DNA of 64,000 nt, taken from assembly GCA_017163975.1 (NCBI GenBank), contig JAFFSR010000237.1:2604001-2668000 (forward strand), read 5' to 3'. A program made the translations under genes and the position numbers. Of the stretch, positions 1 to 14,400 are shown in pieces. Numbering within the stretch: the first letter of the stretch is position 1; every line of letters starts with the position of its first letter. This DNA comes from Anastatus disparis (Eukaryota > Arthropoda > Insecta > Hymenoptera > Eupelmidae). The notes below the pieces were generated by a model. It had not been told where the DNA came from, did not search any database, and saw only the letters and a list, made by a program, of their open reading frames with translations.

Positions 1-1584
1 AATATGAACTAAAGAATGGAAGCTATTTTTACGAAAATCTTATTTTTTTCCTTTTTTAATGACTTTCACAATTAGACGCGATTCTGCTTGGCTCAAATGG
101 TTTTTGAATAGAAAAAGTAAATCCATGCGCGTCATTATTAATCACATTATGTATTGACATATCTTTTAGTAACCAACGTGTGGCGCAGATACTTAAGTAA
201 TAAATAGAGTTTTCGATCAATCATAAATCGATTTAGAACAACTTTTCTATGAGTACTATTAAAATTTGAAATTTAACATTCAATCAATAGGATCTATTAA
301 CACTCAAGCATAAAAATACATAAAACTGATTAATTATCTTTAAATTTATACAATAATAACTTGTAACACTTTCGAGCCTATAATGAACCAATAGGTAGGT
401 AATCACAGTTTGAATGAAAACAATCGATATTTCAATACTTTTAACAGCGTATAATTAAGTGACGAAAATAGAAAACTCGCACATTGAAGATATTGTAAAT
501 TATGCAAAAAAAGGAAAATGAAAAAAGAAAGAGAAAAACTAAGATAAAATTACGTTATGACGTGAGAAAATTAAAAAAAAAAAAAGAAAAGTCGAATGCG
601 AATAAACAAACATTAAAAAGCTTGTAATCAAAGAGTTGAACTTCCCTGCAACGGCAACGGCAACAAAGTGACTCTGCCATTGACCCTAAGCACTTTCGCC
701 AGTGTATATACCGGTTAGACGAGCTCACACGCGAACGTCTTCGCTTCGATGCTGTGTATATGGCTTTGGAAAAAAGAAAAACGTCTATCGTGATTTTTCG
801 AAAATTGTTATTTATTGCTTATTCGTTTAAAAATACAAATTTTTCGAGGTAAAAAATTTTTTATTTATTGGCTTCGTGAAATGGAGAAAAATTTTTGTTT
901 AACTGAAAAGTTGCTAAATTATATATAATTTTAAAATAAAAGTTTGGGTGATGGAAGGGTTAAAAATTAAGTGTATAACATTGTAGCATTATTCATAGTA
1001 TGAATAAAAATTTTTAAATATAAAGAAAAAAAATTACTTTTAATGTACTGTTTATTCGTGGGTTAACCATGATGACCTGCTTTATTGACCTGAAAATTGA
1101 GATGGAATTAAGGCTAGTTTCTTTTTTATTTGTGTAGTATAAACCATAAAGCGATAGTTCATTCCCTTAAGAGTAAGCAAGGTTTTTCTCAACAATTTAC
1201 CGAAAATAATAAACATCTTGGAAGGAAAAATAGTCAATTCATAGCACCTGTGAATTCAAAGGTCGAGTATCAATTTACATAAGCCATAAACTAACAAATA
1301 CTTTCCATCTCTTGGATGTGACTCTGCGATTTTCAATTTTCTTCCTTATATTTTGAAATTTCAAATAAATTATCATTTATATTAAAAAAAGGTTGAATTT
1401 TTGAAAATTTAATTACCAAACTAATTTCAAATGTACATTTTTAACTGTTCAACAACATTAACGGGATACAAAAAAAATAAACAAAACTAATTAACATACA
1501 GTACTATCAAACCTATTTGAATATTTATAAACAAAAATTATTTCCTACAAGTTGTTTTCGAGAAGAATCTTTAACTTTATTCCC

Positions 1585-1632
1585 TTGGTTACGTAATGCG
1601 CTATAGCGCTTTTTGGTTACATAACGCACTAT
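1585..1632. repeat. imperfect 20-bp direct repeat pair
   Basis: Two 20-bp units at 1585-1604 and 1613-1632, each starting TTGGTTAC and ending in a GCGCTAT/CGCACTAT-like core, match at 18 of 20 positions and are separated by 8 bp. The spacer AGCGCTTT repeats part of the CG-rich core. It could be a paired protein-binding site or a chance duplication. Confidence 0.4.
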
Positions 1633-4600
1633 TTATAGAATACTAACGGAATAATTTTTTTGAAATCCCATACAACAATATGATTGATGATATATTCTAG
1701 AAAAATTAATTATCATTAATCCTCTACACAATTTTCAGCCGTAAACATTTTCGTATTAAAAATATTTGAATTACTTTATCGGCGATAATAATTTTGAAAA
1801 CATATTAAAAGTTTAATGGCACAATAATTTTGCCATTAACAATAGATATAGTAATTAAGCTGGGCCAATTATCTTCATTGTTTTTTTTTTAAATTAATAC
1901 GATGTATTACGTATTGTATCTCGGTGTAGTACTAACCGTCATAACTTTCCTTAATTTTCAGCAGACTTTTATATTGTTACATTTTCTTTAATTCCAAACT
2001 TTAATACAGGCCTTACTTAACAACAGTTTACGTTTTTCTTTCATCAAAAATCTTACTTTTTTTCTTCACTCCATCATCTCCCCTTGGGAAAAAAATACTT
2101 TTTTTTAATAATTACTTTCTCACTTTTGTATTTCTCTTTTCTTTTTCTTTTAATTGTGAAAAAATAGAATTTCATATTATTTGAAAAATTTAAAACTATT
2201 ATTAAAACAAAGAAAAAAAAAAGAGAAGCACACGTTTTTACTTTCACGTTTAATGTTTATAAGCTTAAAAATTTTCATTTTCTCAAATTATATCGTTATA
2301 GTTTTATGAAAGGCTACATTATAAAACGGTTACAATAATTACGGACGCTTGTACGGATCATGTATATAGCGCTCCAGCGTTATAGAAAGATTTATTGGCT
2401 TTAGAAAAGACTTGATGATACACTTTAAAAACTCCTTTTTTATATATAGGAGCACACACTTATATATATAACTTAATTTTCTAGAACAAGTTATAAAAAG
2501 AGGAACAAAAAAACCAGTTTACCAAAAGGAGGATCGAGGAAGAAAGGAAAATTAAGTATTTTTCTTCCGATCGAGCAAATTATACAATAATAGTGTACCG
2601 TTTGCTCATGCAATCGTTTCCAAACTTATTACGTTTTTAAATACATCATTTTTCTCAACTTTTTTTTTATGTCCGTCTAAAGGTCGGCAAAAAGCAACGA
2701 ATAGACACTTTTTCTTTTGGAAAAATTTTCCTAAAGCTTAATAAAAACAAAAATAAAAGTCATTTTGTACGGCTGGGAAGGGATAAAGTTTGCATGTGTT
2801 ATAATGTTTACCAATTGAACGAGCCTTGTAGATTATATTGTATACACTTGTCTCTTTCGACACCTTTCACCAAGACGTCAAACTTTTTTTTTCTTCTTCT
2901 TTAAACGCATTACGCACGCGCATAAGATACTTGAAATGAAACTTGTTTTAAAGGATGATGATGCGTGTACCTCTTTTCTTTTCTTCTCCTTTTTTTCTGT
3001 CTCTTTGATGCGTTTCAATCTCTTGCCTATAGGCGACATTTGAGAAAAAAACATTTTTTTTTCCATGTGGTTTATAAAAAAAATATGTTTATACGTGTGG
3101 ATATGCACGTGGGTTTGGATGTAATATGTGCGTGAGTTTCGAAAAAATTTCAAAATTGAACTGATTAATTTAGGTCAACGGGTCGAACGGCTCCGAGCGT
3201 ACATGAAATTTGAAAAAAGCGTCGTTTTCATTTAAAATCAGTTCCTTTTTTTCCGATTTCCGTGAGTGCATGTGTGTGGCATTTTTTTCATCTATAATAA
3301 AGTTATGGGTACTCATAAATATAATTTTGTATAAAATTTATTTGTATCGATAAATTTCATTAAAATTTTATTATCTCTTCACAATATAATGCCTACAAGA
3401 TGAAACGCTCCTGTCACCAGCAAGGCAGTGTATGCTAATCAGCTAGCTGCAGTGGCACACAATTGCTTACATTATACAGTCAAGTAGCAAAGGAATTAAC
3501 ATTATATCAGTGCTTATCCTCACTCAATCTGTCATTTCACCAACAGAGAACGTGATAGAATTTTCACCACCTCGTAATGTACATTTTTGGGTGATTTGAA
3601 TAATAAAATACGTTTATTGTATAATGATTTATTTATTAGTTTTTAAAATATTCACTTATTTTTATGTGCATTATTTCAGAAGAATCATCTCCGCTTCGAT
3701 AGGGTATGGATCATTCTAGAGCTTGTCGATGAATAAATTTTAAAATATCAATTTGGAATGTCGTTAAATTATATAATACCCATAAAAATATTTATAAAAA
3801 TGTAGGTAAGTATTTCAAAAATTTAGAACGATTCAAATGAATCCTAAAACTCATATACCACTATTTTCTCATGAGTAGTAAAAGATCAAAGAATAATCAA
3901 AACCAGAGCTTCGTATTCTCCTTGCAAGTTCATTCGATTCATTTATTACGACTTTCCAATCTAATTTTTCTTCCTTTAATCTCACAAAAAGAAGAAAAAA
4001 AGATACTGTTTAAAATTTATTATTCGTAGGCGGCTACACACAATTTATTTGCATAATTAAAAGGTAAGTATAACGTTGTACATTGATAAAAACAGGCAGA
4101 TAAAAAGAATTTAATATACAATAAATTAAATTTATAATATCCGAGCTTACTGCATATACACGAATTACTGGGATTTCCCAGTAATTCACGCGTACGTTTG
4201 CCTTTAATGTTATAAACATTAGTTTTCTTAACATACTTTTATGGAGTATTCAATAAAATTTAATAATTTAATATTAAGATTTTGAAAGTCGGTATAACTT
4301 TCTCTTTGTTTTACATTTTAACTGGATACAGTGATGTTTTGTTAAAACATTTAAATTTAACGTTAAATTGTTGTTACGCAAACGTAAAAATCAAATTTTA
4401 TGTTCTCTTTCAAACTAATCAATCACGATAAAATTATCAATATAACTTTTATCGAATCCTAATTATTTTTTTTTTTTTTCATGGGAGGTTAGATAAAACG
4501 TATTAACGTTAATTTGACAAACGAGAGAAGAACACGAGCCATTACAAGCAATATTCATTTTCATTAGGCTTTATCTGACTTCTATGATCGGCCGAAAGTT

Positions 4601-6848
4601 TTTCAATCCGGCGATGCTCTTATAAAATTTCAATGGAAAGTTCAACGCGGCGCTTTAGCGTGTATAGTAGTCGAAAACAAGTTTTTTTTTTATAAAATTT
4701 TTTTTTCTAATGCTATAAGTCTAATTAAAAATTATTTTTTTTATAAGTTTATCATCTTTAATTTTTAAAGATTATAATTTGAAAGTTGTACGAGATACAT
4801 CGACATCGTAGCTTCTGATTTAGATTTTCATTTTTATTAGGTCTCGTTTTATAATTTATTTATGTGCTCCGGGGTTAAGAGGAAGAAATGTTAAATTTCC
4901 TGCTTATGTATATACACAACTTTTCACGTCAAGTGAACATGATCGTAAATTTACATTAAAAATTTATTTTTGCAAAATTAAGCACAACTTTAACTTTATT
5001 TTGATTATCTAAAAGAGAAGATTACTTATAAAATTTCTTTCTAAAGTAAAAAAATTTCCAAAATATTTTTGAAAATAAAACCTTCAATAAGTTTTTTTCC
5101 ACTTGCTAACGCAATTAAAAAATATCAATTTATTATTAGGTTGAAATATGACGATTATGCAAAGATTCCCAGCAAAATCTGACATGGATCATGCCCGCTT
5201 GACGTGAAACATCCCATACATAAATATTTTTTTTTCCATCCAACAAAACGAACACCTGTATAGAGGAACAAAATGAAATTCAAACTAAATCACGATATAT
5301 ACGTCAAAGACGATTAAAAAAGTATCACTTCAAATTTGATCAATAGATCTAATTTCCATACCGGAACTCCGCTATACATGCGTATATTGTGAATTTAATA
5401 TTAAAACAATTCGCGAAAGGAGCCATGGGATTTTAAAACAAAATTTTCGGTGAAAGTTTTTTAAATTAGCATTCCAATATATATGCTGCTTCGTTTTTTT
5501 TTCTTTCTAGTTCATCGCATTTAATTAACTACATTAATACATTGAAATAAAAAAAAAAAGGAAAGATGTATAGAAGAATTTCACATTTTCGACATAGATT
5601 GTTAAATTATGTTTTGAGAACACTATAAAACAGCTGATGAAAAATTGACTTGATAAATAAGCTTATTTATCAAAGATAAGTAGAAATATTTTATGATTTA
5701 AATTGTATACTAATACTATGAATTATAAGATTATCTAAAAATTTTAAATGAACAAATTTCACAAACTTAACAAATATGGACTATTTGTTCATAAAAAGAT
5801 AAGTACATCGATGTATCATTTTAAGTCTAAATGCCCAACCTTGCGCAAAAAGATATAAAAAATATATAATTCAGAAACGAGAGCGAACTTTTATTACAAG
5901 CTCTATCCGCGTAACTTTATACATTTAATATTACGCAGTCGGAAGTGTATATAATACAAGCCGCGCGGCAATATTATTGTATTAGCCATATAAGAGCGCG
6001 TACACAAGAAGATGTCCGATTTTCTTTTACATTTACTTTTATAAGCTATATGTGTTTGATAAGAAAAAGAAAGGTATATTTATAAACATATATATATATA
6101 AAGTGTACGTCATCTACGATCATCTCGTCGCTCGTTACGTAAAATGGCTTTTCCAATCGAATTATTTATTTTATTTTTTCTCTTCGTCGCAGAATGCGGA
6201 AATCTTATATATATATTAATAATTGCGTCAAGGGAAAAGAGCATGTACAAAATCATTGCGCGTTGTACGAATGGTGGCACATTTCATTAATTAATAAATA
6301 AATGAAAATGGGATTGGAAATATAATAAATGAAACGTAAGAAACGTTTCTTTTTACCTAAATTAATTTAGAAAAAGATGATTAAATGTTTTTGATACGAG
6401 CCATAAATTTCTAATGTTATTCGGAAAAAATAAGTTTCGTATATACGGGTAATCGAAGTGCACTGACAATCGTATTAAAATTTCTTCGATACTCTAATCT
6501 AAGGATTTTAATTAAAGAATGAATTTTCTATGCTTGTATTGGATCGCGCGAATTTAAGAAAAAAAAACATATATTTTTAAAGCATCCCGTATGATTGATA
6601 TAGTTAAAAAGTGACACGTATGAATCGGTGTGTAGCACATTGCATGAAAGGAAAATGAAAAGTCAAGCTTCGTAATTGACTTATGTAAATAAATTATATC
6701 CCATTAATAATCTCGGAAAAAAAAATTTTTTTTTCTTACTTTTTTCTTCTCTATTTCTTAAAATCTCGAATGTATTTTAAGATACGCGCGTTATAACGCG
6801 TCTTGATCTCGCAATATAATTTAACAACAGGTACAATTCAGGCACCGG

Positions 6849-6856
6849 TATATAAG
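6849..6856 (+). promoter_or_regulatory. isolated strong TATA-box match
   Basis: TATATAAG lies in a locally GC-richer context, followed about 34 bp downstream by TCAATT, a weak initiator match. The spacing is slightly long and no coding region follows, so this is a candidate only. Confidence 0.2.
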
Positions 6857-9800
6857 AGCTTTCACGAACTGTACCGCGTTTCAATTGCAATCAGAGAGAT
6901 TTTTAGGAAAATGAAATAAAAATTTTTCTAAAAATTATTATTTTACATAACCCACATACACGTAATATATCATTTTTATGGTCTACAAAGCCTAATATAC
7001 GAAACGAGAGAAAAAAAAAATTCAAATTAATTAAATTAAAAACTTGTACTATGTAACGGTCATCATCGTAAATTGTGTAATCCATACTACACACCTACAC
7101 ACGATCAAGAAGAGAGAGATCATCGACATGCATCGGTTAACTTCAAATATCGATCATCATCACGATCGCATTTATACGTACACAAAGAGCAAATGAGGCC
7201 TAAAACGCTTAACCGTACGTATACCATATAACATTGCGTCACCACGGGGATTATACTCGCGCTGATTACAACTATAACGGCTATAACAAATTATGTCCGT
7301 GTAAACTCGGTCAAGCTTTTATAACTTTGGAAAGATAATATTTCTTCTTTGCGTTTTTTTTATTTTTTACTATTTTTTCCCGAATTTTACTAAAGATTTA
7401 GATCCTTTGATTTTTTTGCTTTATGCTCCGCTGATTTCGCGCGCAAGCTTGGATACATAATCTTTATGGTATATCTTTTATCTAGTGCATGTGTATTATT
7501 ATGTATTTCCTTTTTTTTTCCTTTAAAAAGATCTAAAACTTTTAACGATTTCAAAGCTTGATAGTGAAACAATGTTTTCTTCTTTCTTTCTTTATTTCAG
7601 TGTTCGTTTCCTAAACAAACATCTTTAGCCTTTTACCATTTTACCAAAATAACGCGCGTAAAGATAAAGATTTATTTGGAAATTCAATTTGAGCCTCTGC
7701 ATAAATTACACAACGGTAAACCTACTTAGCCAATTTCTACTTAATTATTAAAACAAATAAAAATAAATGTTTGGTAAAAAAAAGAAGAAAAAAGGGAACA
7801 GAAAGGAAAAGAAATAAAATAGAAGAAGATGATGAAATGGAAGAATCTTTAAGCGTGAATTAATTGAGTCATTAAAAAAGAATACGCGGTAAAGTCGAGC
7901 AAGAATTCGCTACCCATAACATATATTCTAGGGATAAAGGAAATTACACAAGTATACTTATATGTATTACATGATTATGAAGCGATTAAGAAGTAAAGCG
8001 AGAGTGAGCACTTGAAAAATTTCTTATATGTCGTCCTCGTAGATCGTATACATGCAAGCACGCAAATATGTACGTGATATGCTCGCACACACATGTTTAA
8101 GTGTGTAAGCATCTTATCTTCTACACTGTTACAAAATGATAAGTTAAACTGGAACGAGTACTGCATTGTCTTAATTTTTAAGTATCGAAATTGACTTTCA
8201 CTGGCCACGATAATCTTTAATGCATGTATCCTTTGAAAATATAAGATCTAATTTTAATTGTTTTTTTTTTCTTCTTGTGTACATGTATATATACGAACGT
8301 TAAAAGATGAAAAATTGATTATTTTCTATTTAATTTTATTGAGGAACTCAATTTTGTAGCTACTCGTAAACAATTCGATTTATGCTTTACAGGAAGTACA
8401 ATTTGTTATTTATTTTTTCCATTTTCTTTTTCTTTTTTGCTCTTTCAAAGTCATCAATAAGAAACGCGCTTTATAAGCCTTGCCTATATGCATTTTAGTA
8501 GTTTTTCATTATATCGATTTGCAATAAACTTATTTTATAATGACAACATTACGAAGTATATCTGCATCTATCAAAAAAAGATATTTTTAGCAACATTTAT
8601 AGAATTGAAATTACAAATGTGGAAGGAAAAAAAAGGAAAGTAATTAAGCAAAAAGGTTATAAATAACAATAATTTAAAAGCTATACCCCGTGTGCGCAAT
8701 TGCAAGTTTCACAAAATGATTTACGACAATAGAACATTTTAGGAGACACACAGCAGCACGTAATCCTTCAAGTTTTTCACATAACTGATTCAGCGGCGTT
8801 TAAGAGTTCACATAAACGGGAGAATACGTGTATATCGTTGGATCTCCTTTTTTTATGATTACAAACATAAATTCCATTTTTTTAAAGACGTATATAACTA
8901 AATAATTTATTTTTTTTTTCTTCGATCATTTTTAAATGTTGAATTCTCATTCTATTAACTTTGATATTGCAGTTGGTATAATGGTTTATGGTCTGGCTTA
9001 TAATAGATTATAAAACCCTTGCGTGTTCATCGACTTTTTTTTTCATTGACATATGAGTTTTGTCGTACCTTTTTTTTCACATACCATTTTAAACCATTGC
9101 GAACGTTTTCCCATAATATTATATAATAAAATTTAAAGGATTCCATTTAGTTAAAAGGTGTAAATTTAACGTATTATCATTTATATAATAATTATAAATT
9201 TTTCACTTTTTTTTGGAAATTCAATAATGTCTAGAATTTCAACCATCGCGATGTCGATAATAAAGAAATAAATTTTAAACTCGTACTTTGTAATCACTTA
9301 GAAAACATCCAAATTAAGCAATAAATTTCCATTTAAACGAAAAAAGATTTCCAAAACATATAACCAAAGTGTAAGATCAAAGAATAATTTTATTTTTTGA
9401 GCATACAGGCAATACGTATAATATAGTTAGAAAGAGAAATTATGAGAATACTCCCAGAATAATCCGATGTTGGTTACGGTTTTACGATTCTTACTATATT
9501 TCTTCTTTCTCTTTTCATTCACTCTCTTCTTCTCTTTTTTTTTAATGCTTAAGGTCCATTGTTACGATTTGCTTAATACGTTCGACGTAACATCTCTTGT
9601 CTTCTTCTTCTTAATTTTTTTTGAGATTTAGATAACATTCATCACGCCTTAACAATCATCTCATTCATAAAACTTCATATATCTTCCCGAAAAAAAAGTT
9701 TATAATGCTCCTGAATGCGTGTGTGCAGGTTTAATATTCAAAAAGCACATATATTTAGATGAGTTTTAATTATGTTTATATATTGTTTAAATATGTAATT

Positions 9801-11411
9801 TTAAAATACAATTTTTTTTTCTTTTTTGATTCTCCTTTAAACTATCCTTTTTCGCTTTTGAAAATAGCGTAGGCATGTATTTTGTAATTTGCATATTTTA
9901 GTTACAACGAAGCATTCCTAAATAGCCGAGGCTCGTTATAATTGTAGGTGTTAAATTAAATTATTACAAGATTATTAAAATTTTGAATTTATTCTAATTA
10001 ATCTTTTGTAAAGATCTTAACAACGCAGATAAACGCGCAAGATTAATTAGATGCTACCAAAAAGATAATAGAATTATTTATGTAAAGCAGTACAAAATAT
10101 TTAATCTTTTCACTGAAAATATTTTAATTAACATAACATTACAAACGAAAAATCTCAAAAATACAAAATGCCATAATTCAATATGAAACAAAAACTAGGG
10201 AAAAAGGAGAATTGAATGATTACAAATGGATTTAGATGAATCATGTACCAACAACGAAATTATAATAATCTCAATCCATCTCAGTGGAAAACCAACTCAC
10301 GCAATTATGTACTTCAAACAACATCAGTTCAATTTATATATGGCAATGTAATTGCATAAAAAATTATACGAGCCACATTACAAATCGCTATAATAAAGAC
10401 ATGGTCAATTAAATAAAAGAAAAAAAGAAATGAGCCTAAATAAGAGAAGAAAAAAATATATTCTATTACGGATCGTTTAACGATTTCAAAAGAATCCGAT
10501 ATAGCCATTCAGGAAGCACAGTTTTAACGAGAATCTGGGAAAAATAAGTTTTACCCAATAAAAGATATAAATAACGAAGAAAAAAAAGAAGTACCCATAA
10601 GCAAAGATTTAAAAGTCTCTTAATTCATGAATGAACTCATAACGTTCGTGCATATAGCTATATAGTTATTGCACATGCACGCACATATGCGCATGTTTAA
10701 ATGAAGGAAAGAGAGAATAAAGAGGCATCGAAGATATATCCAAATGTGTGCTATGGTATGCTTACATAATATATTAGCGATGGTACTAAAGCGCACGTCG
10801 TCCATCCCGAGAAAGTTTTTAGCATTTTTTTTCTTTTTTTTATTCTTATGCTACCTTTTTTCCCCTCTTCTTTATTCTAATAAATCATTGACGAAAAAAT
10901 ATCTGGTAAATTGATTACGACAATCAATTACTTATCATTTGTACGAGAAAAAAAAATAGCGAAGAAGAAATTTATCTTTGTATGTACACTAAATATATTG
11001 CAACAATCTAATAATTTAGCGACACTTGCATAATTTTTTTTCTTATGTGTAATCCATAAAAAAAAGCAAAGAAAAACTAAAGAAACCGCAAGTTAGAAAA
11101 GAAACAATTTCACCAACTGATTATCTTCAGATTTATAAACGACACTTATATCAAAAATTGCTCCGTACGGGGCGCGTCGAACGGAAAAATATTTATGTAT
11201 TATTTCTTCTTCAATTATTCCACGCAAGTCGTCATTTTCTTGAATGGCATATTATAAATTTTCTTTAATGCTTCTTCTTCTTTCCGTGTGATAATATGCG
11301 GCTTTTACGAGATGGGAAAAACGACTCGTCAATTTTCATTGAAAGCGCATATCTTATAAACTCCACTAAATAAAGAAGAAAAAGAAAAAAAATAACGTTG
11401 TATATTTCGCG

Positions 11412-11425
11412 CTCGCGCGCGCGAG
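11412..11425. repeat. 14-bp CG palindrome with alternating CG core
   Basis: CTCGCGCGCGCGAG is perfectly self-complementary and contains an uninterrupted run of alternating C and G, the type of sequence that can adopt Z-DNA. It lies in strongly AT-rich surroundings next to a short CAG/GAGCAG run (11426-11445), so it stands out from local composition. Confidence 0.6.
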
Positions 11426-14400
11426 AGCAAGAGCAGCAGCAGCGAGCCACATTGCGCAAAATGAAAACGAAAATTGGTTTGTTGTTATGCAAGCATTATA
11501 TGTATACACCATGTTTGAAGATTATCTTAGAAAATTTCTTCTTTAAAAGCCACTAAGAATAGAGAAAAGAGAGAGAAAAGAAGAAAATTTTCTATAAAAA
11601 AATTCTTACATTTTTTCCTCTTTCTTTTCGAAATAATGATAATAATCTTAAGCACACTTGTCTCGGGGATAATAAATACATAATATGTTATAAGATTACA
11701 AAATAAATAATATTACTTATTTTAGAAAATGACGGCTACGTGAAGCTTTTATACGCTCACGGCTTAATTGAATGTAATATCTTTTTGCCGCGTTAAAAAA
11801 TTTTTGTATAACCAACATTTTACATACTAGTTTAAACTTTAAAAGTGGAAAAAAGCTATAAAGAACAAAGCAATTTTCCATGTTATTTTGAAAAAGAGAA
11901 GAAAAGCTAAAACCAAACAAATTAAAAAAAAAAACACAAAATTCTATTTAAACTTAGGTAATCAATTAAAACGTTCTTTAATTCCATGCAAAAATTTGCA
12001 TGAGCTCGTAAAGCAAAAAAGAAAATATTAAACTTAAAAAGAGAAAGAAAGGAAGAGAAAGAAAAGAAAAGAAGAATGAATTATCGTAGTTAGCGATCGT
12101 TACACAGCTCATCTCTCTTTCACTCTTTTTAACAGAAAGGGGGAGGTATATATATACTTGCTCTCTCGCGCGCTCGTGATCCTTTCCAGCTAAAACAGAA
12201 TGTGAAAGTATCTTAGAGACTCTCCCGGTCATCTGGTCATCCTTACATTATAAAACGACCTATTACAAGAATTCAAACAAATATAAAGAACGAATAATGA
12301 CGATTTATTTATTTAACTTTGTTTGTTTAAGCTTTATTATGTGTATTAATGAGTATAATAGTTGTCACCTATTATCAAAGTTAAAGATCGAATAATATGA
12401 TAGAACAATGTATTGTATATCAACGACGTTTATTGACATATTCAATGAAGACTTAATCATAGGTTAACCATAGAATTTTGTTAATTTATATAAATGATTT
12501 AAATAAAAAAGCAACAAAAGATAGGTAGAATCGATGTCAAGATATACAAATAAAAAGAAACTAAAAAGATATTATGCGATACGTATATACACACACTGGC
12601 CTCTTTGGTTATACGAACCGTTAATCATCATTATTACCGATAATTCTTAGCTTGCGAAAGCGCAAAGGCTCATCGCCTAAACAGTGAGTTTCCTCGTTAC
12701 TCCCCTTTAATTTTTTTTCTTTTACTTCTTTGATTCTCTCCGATATTACAGATACACATTTCCGTAAGAGTAATAATTTCGATTATATTTACCCTTAGGG
12801 AGGTTATATTATGTATATATACATATGCAAAATTTTGCAGCAAACAATTTTAAGATAATATACATGCTAATTTTATAAGTAAGTTCAAAGCTTATTTCGC
12901 ATGCATCAACGAAAAAAAAAGAAGTACACCATTAAATAATTATTGAGATATCGGGTAAGTACATCATATTTTCTAATATTAAAATCTATATGTCTATATA
13001 AATGCATTAAATTTTGCCTTTTTTCTCTCTTCTCCAAATGATTACGTGGGCTCTTGAAATTTATGAAAATTAGTTATATACGTACTTTACATAACGTCCA
13101 TGTCATCTCGTGCATCAAAACTTCTCTTTTAAATCAAAACCTTTGAATCCGTCAAGTATACATGACTTTTAATCTAGTATTTTTTTTATATTTTCCGTTG
13201 AGCGTAGATTTTCCTTCTTTCGATATTCATAATTTCATATTTAATATACATAAATGTCCTGAAAATTTCAGATAAAACATAAGAAAGTTATAGCCTCGCG
13301 GTGCATTAAACTTTCTATCAATGCAATATAGCATATTATCTGATGAGCTTACAAAATTTTAGCACCCATCGATCGAGATGCGAAGATACGTTAAAAGGAG
13401 GAAAAATAAACATTTAATTTATATAAAAAGTAAGAGTGAATTCCGCTATTTTGTCCGTGCGATTGATTAAAATTTTTAAAAATATCATGGATAATAATCG
13501 TCGTATAAAATCTCTAAAGTATTGGCTAAGATTCCGGAGCCCAATTTAGATGCTTTATCGGAATGAGAATTTATTTATGTACCTTGATGTTTAAATTTAT
13601 TTAATTACATCGTCTCAATAATGAAGCGCGTTACGTTTATTCCTAGACGTTTAAGAATATATACGTACAGATTTTTTTTAATTGATAATACCCCATTATA
13701 TTGAAAATTACGACTATTAATATTACATTTCCGGTTATTATTTTAATATAACCTATGAAAGTAATATCTGATAAAAGTTTTAAAAATTATTATATGGGTA
13801 TTTTTTATTAATTACCATCGAATTTAATATTTCTTCGGTTAAACGATTTTTAATCGATCTTACTTTTTAACCGAATCATAAAAGAATAAAAAAGCTAAAT
13901 ATGGTAAAAATAGAATTGAAACAAAAAAAGTTGCAAATTGACCGTAAGCGGAAGTCTAAAATATTATTTTAAAACTTGAAAAAAATCATTGGTGCACGAG
14001 TATATTGTTTCATAGACACTTTCATAAGATAAAACTTACTCCGTGTAGACTTAAGCATCAAAACTACAATGTAATTTTACCGTCTGTTGTATGTAAAAGC
14101 ACTGTTTTTGTGATAATGTATATATATATATACAAAATGAGAACTGAGAGATAGAACCTCCGCCTCTTCTCTGTGCTTATGTGAAAGCGAAAACGAAATT
14201 GCTTCCAACGCTCTTGGGATGCTTTTTATTTAAAGAAATCGAAAGGTGTATTATCTGTAAATATATATACATATACATACATTCACACACAAAAGAGGCA
14301 CCAGAGGAAGCTCAAAAGGATAATAATCGGAAGGATCAACAGTACTTGCCGCGCTTGCTAACATAAATACCGATGAGCTGATTTCGTTCGTATATTGGAG

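Noticed and set aside
2878..3153. 91-codon minus-strand frame
   Set aside because: Made of poly-Lys/Phe from A/T tracts, no conserved motif, no neighbouring exon.
3421..3465. AGGCAGTGTATGCTAATCAGCT resembles the miR-34/449 seed region in its first bases (AGGCAGTGTAT)
   Set aside because: The flanking sequence does not give a matching opposite arm; no convincing precursor hairpin can be drawn, so seed similarity alone is not enough.
12602..12670. TCTTTGGTTAT, the first 11 bases of miR-9a
   Set aside because: The remainder of the mature sequence does not match and no complementary ATAACCAAAGA-like arm is present downstream.
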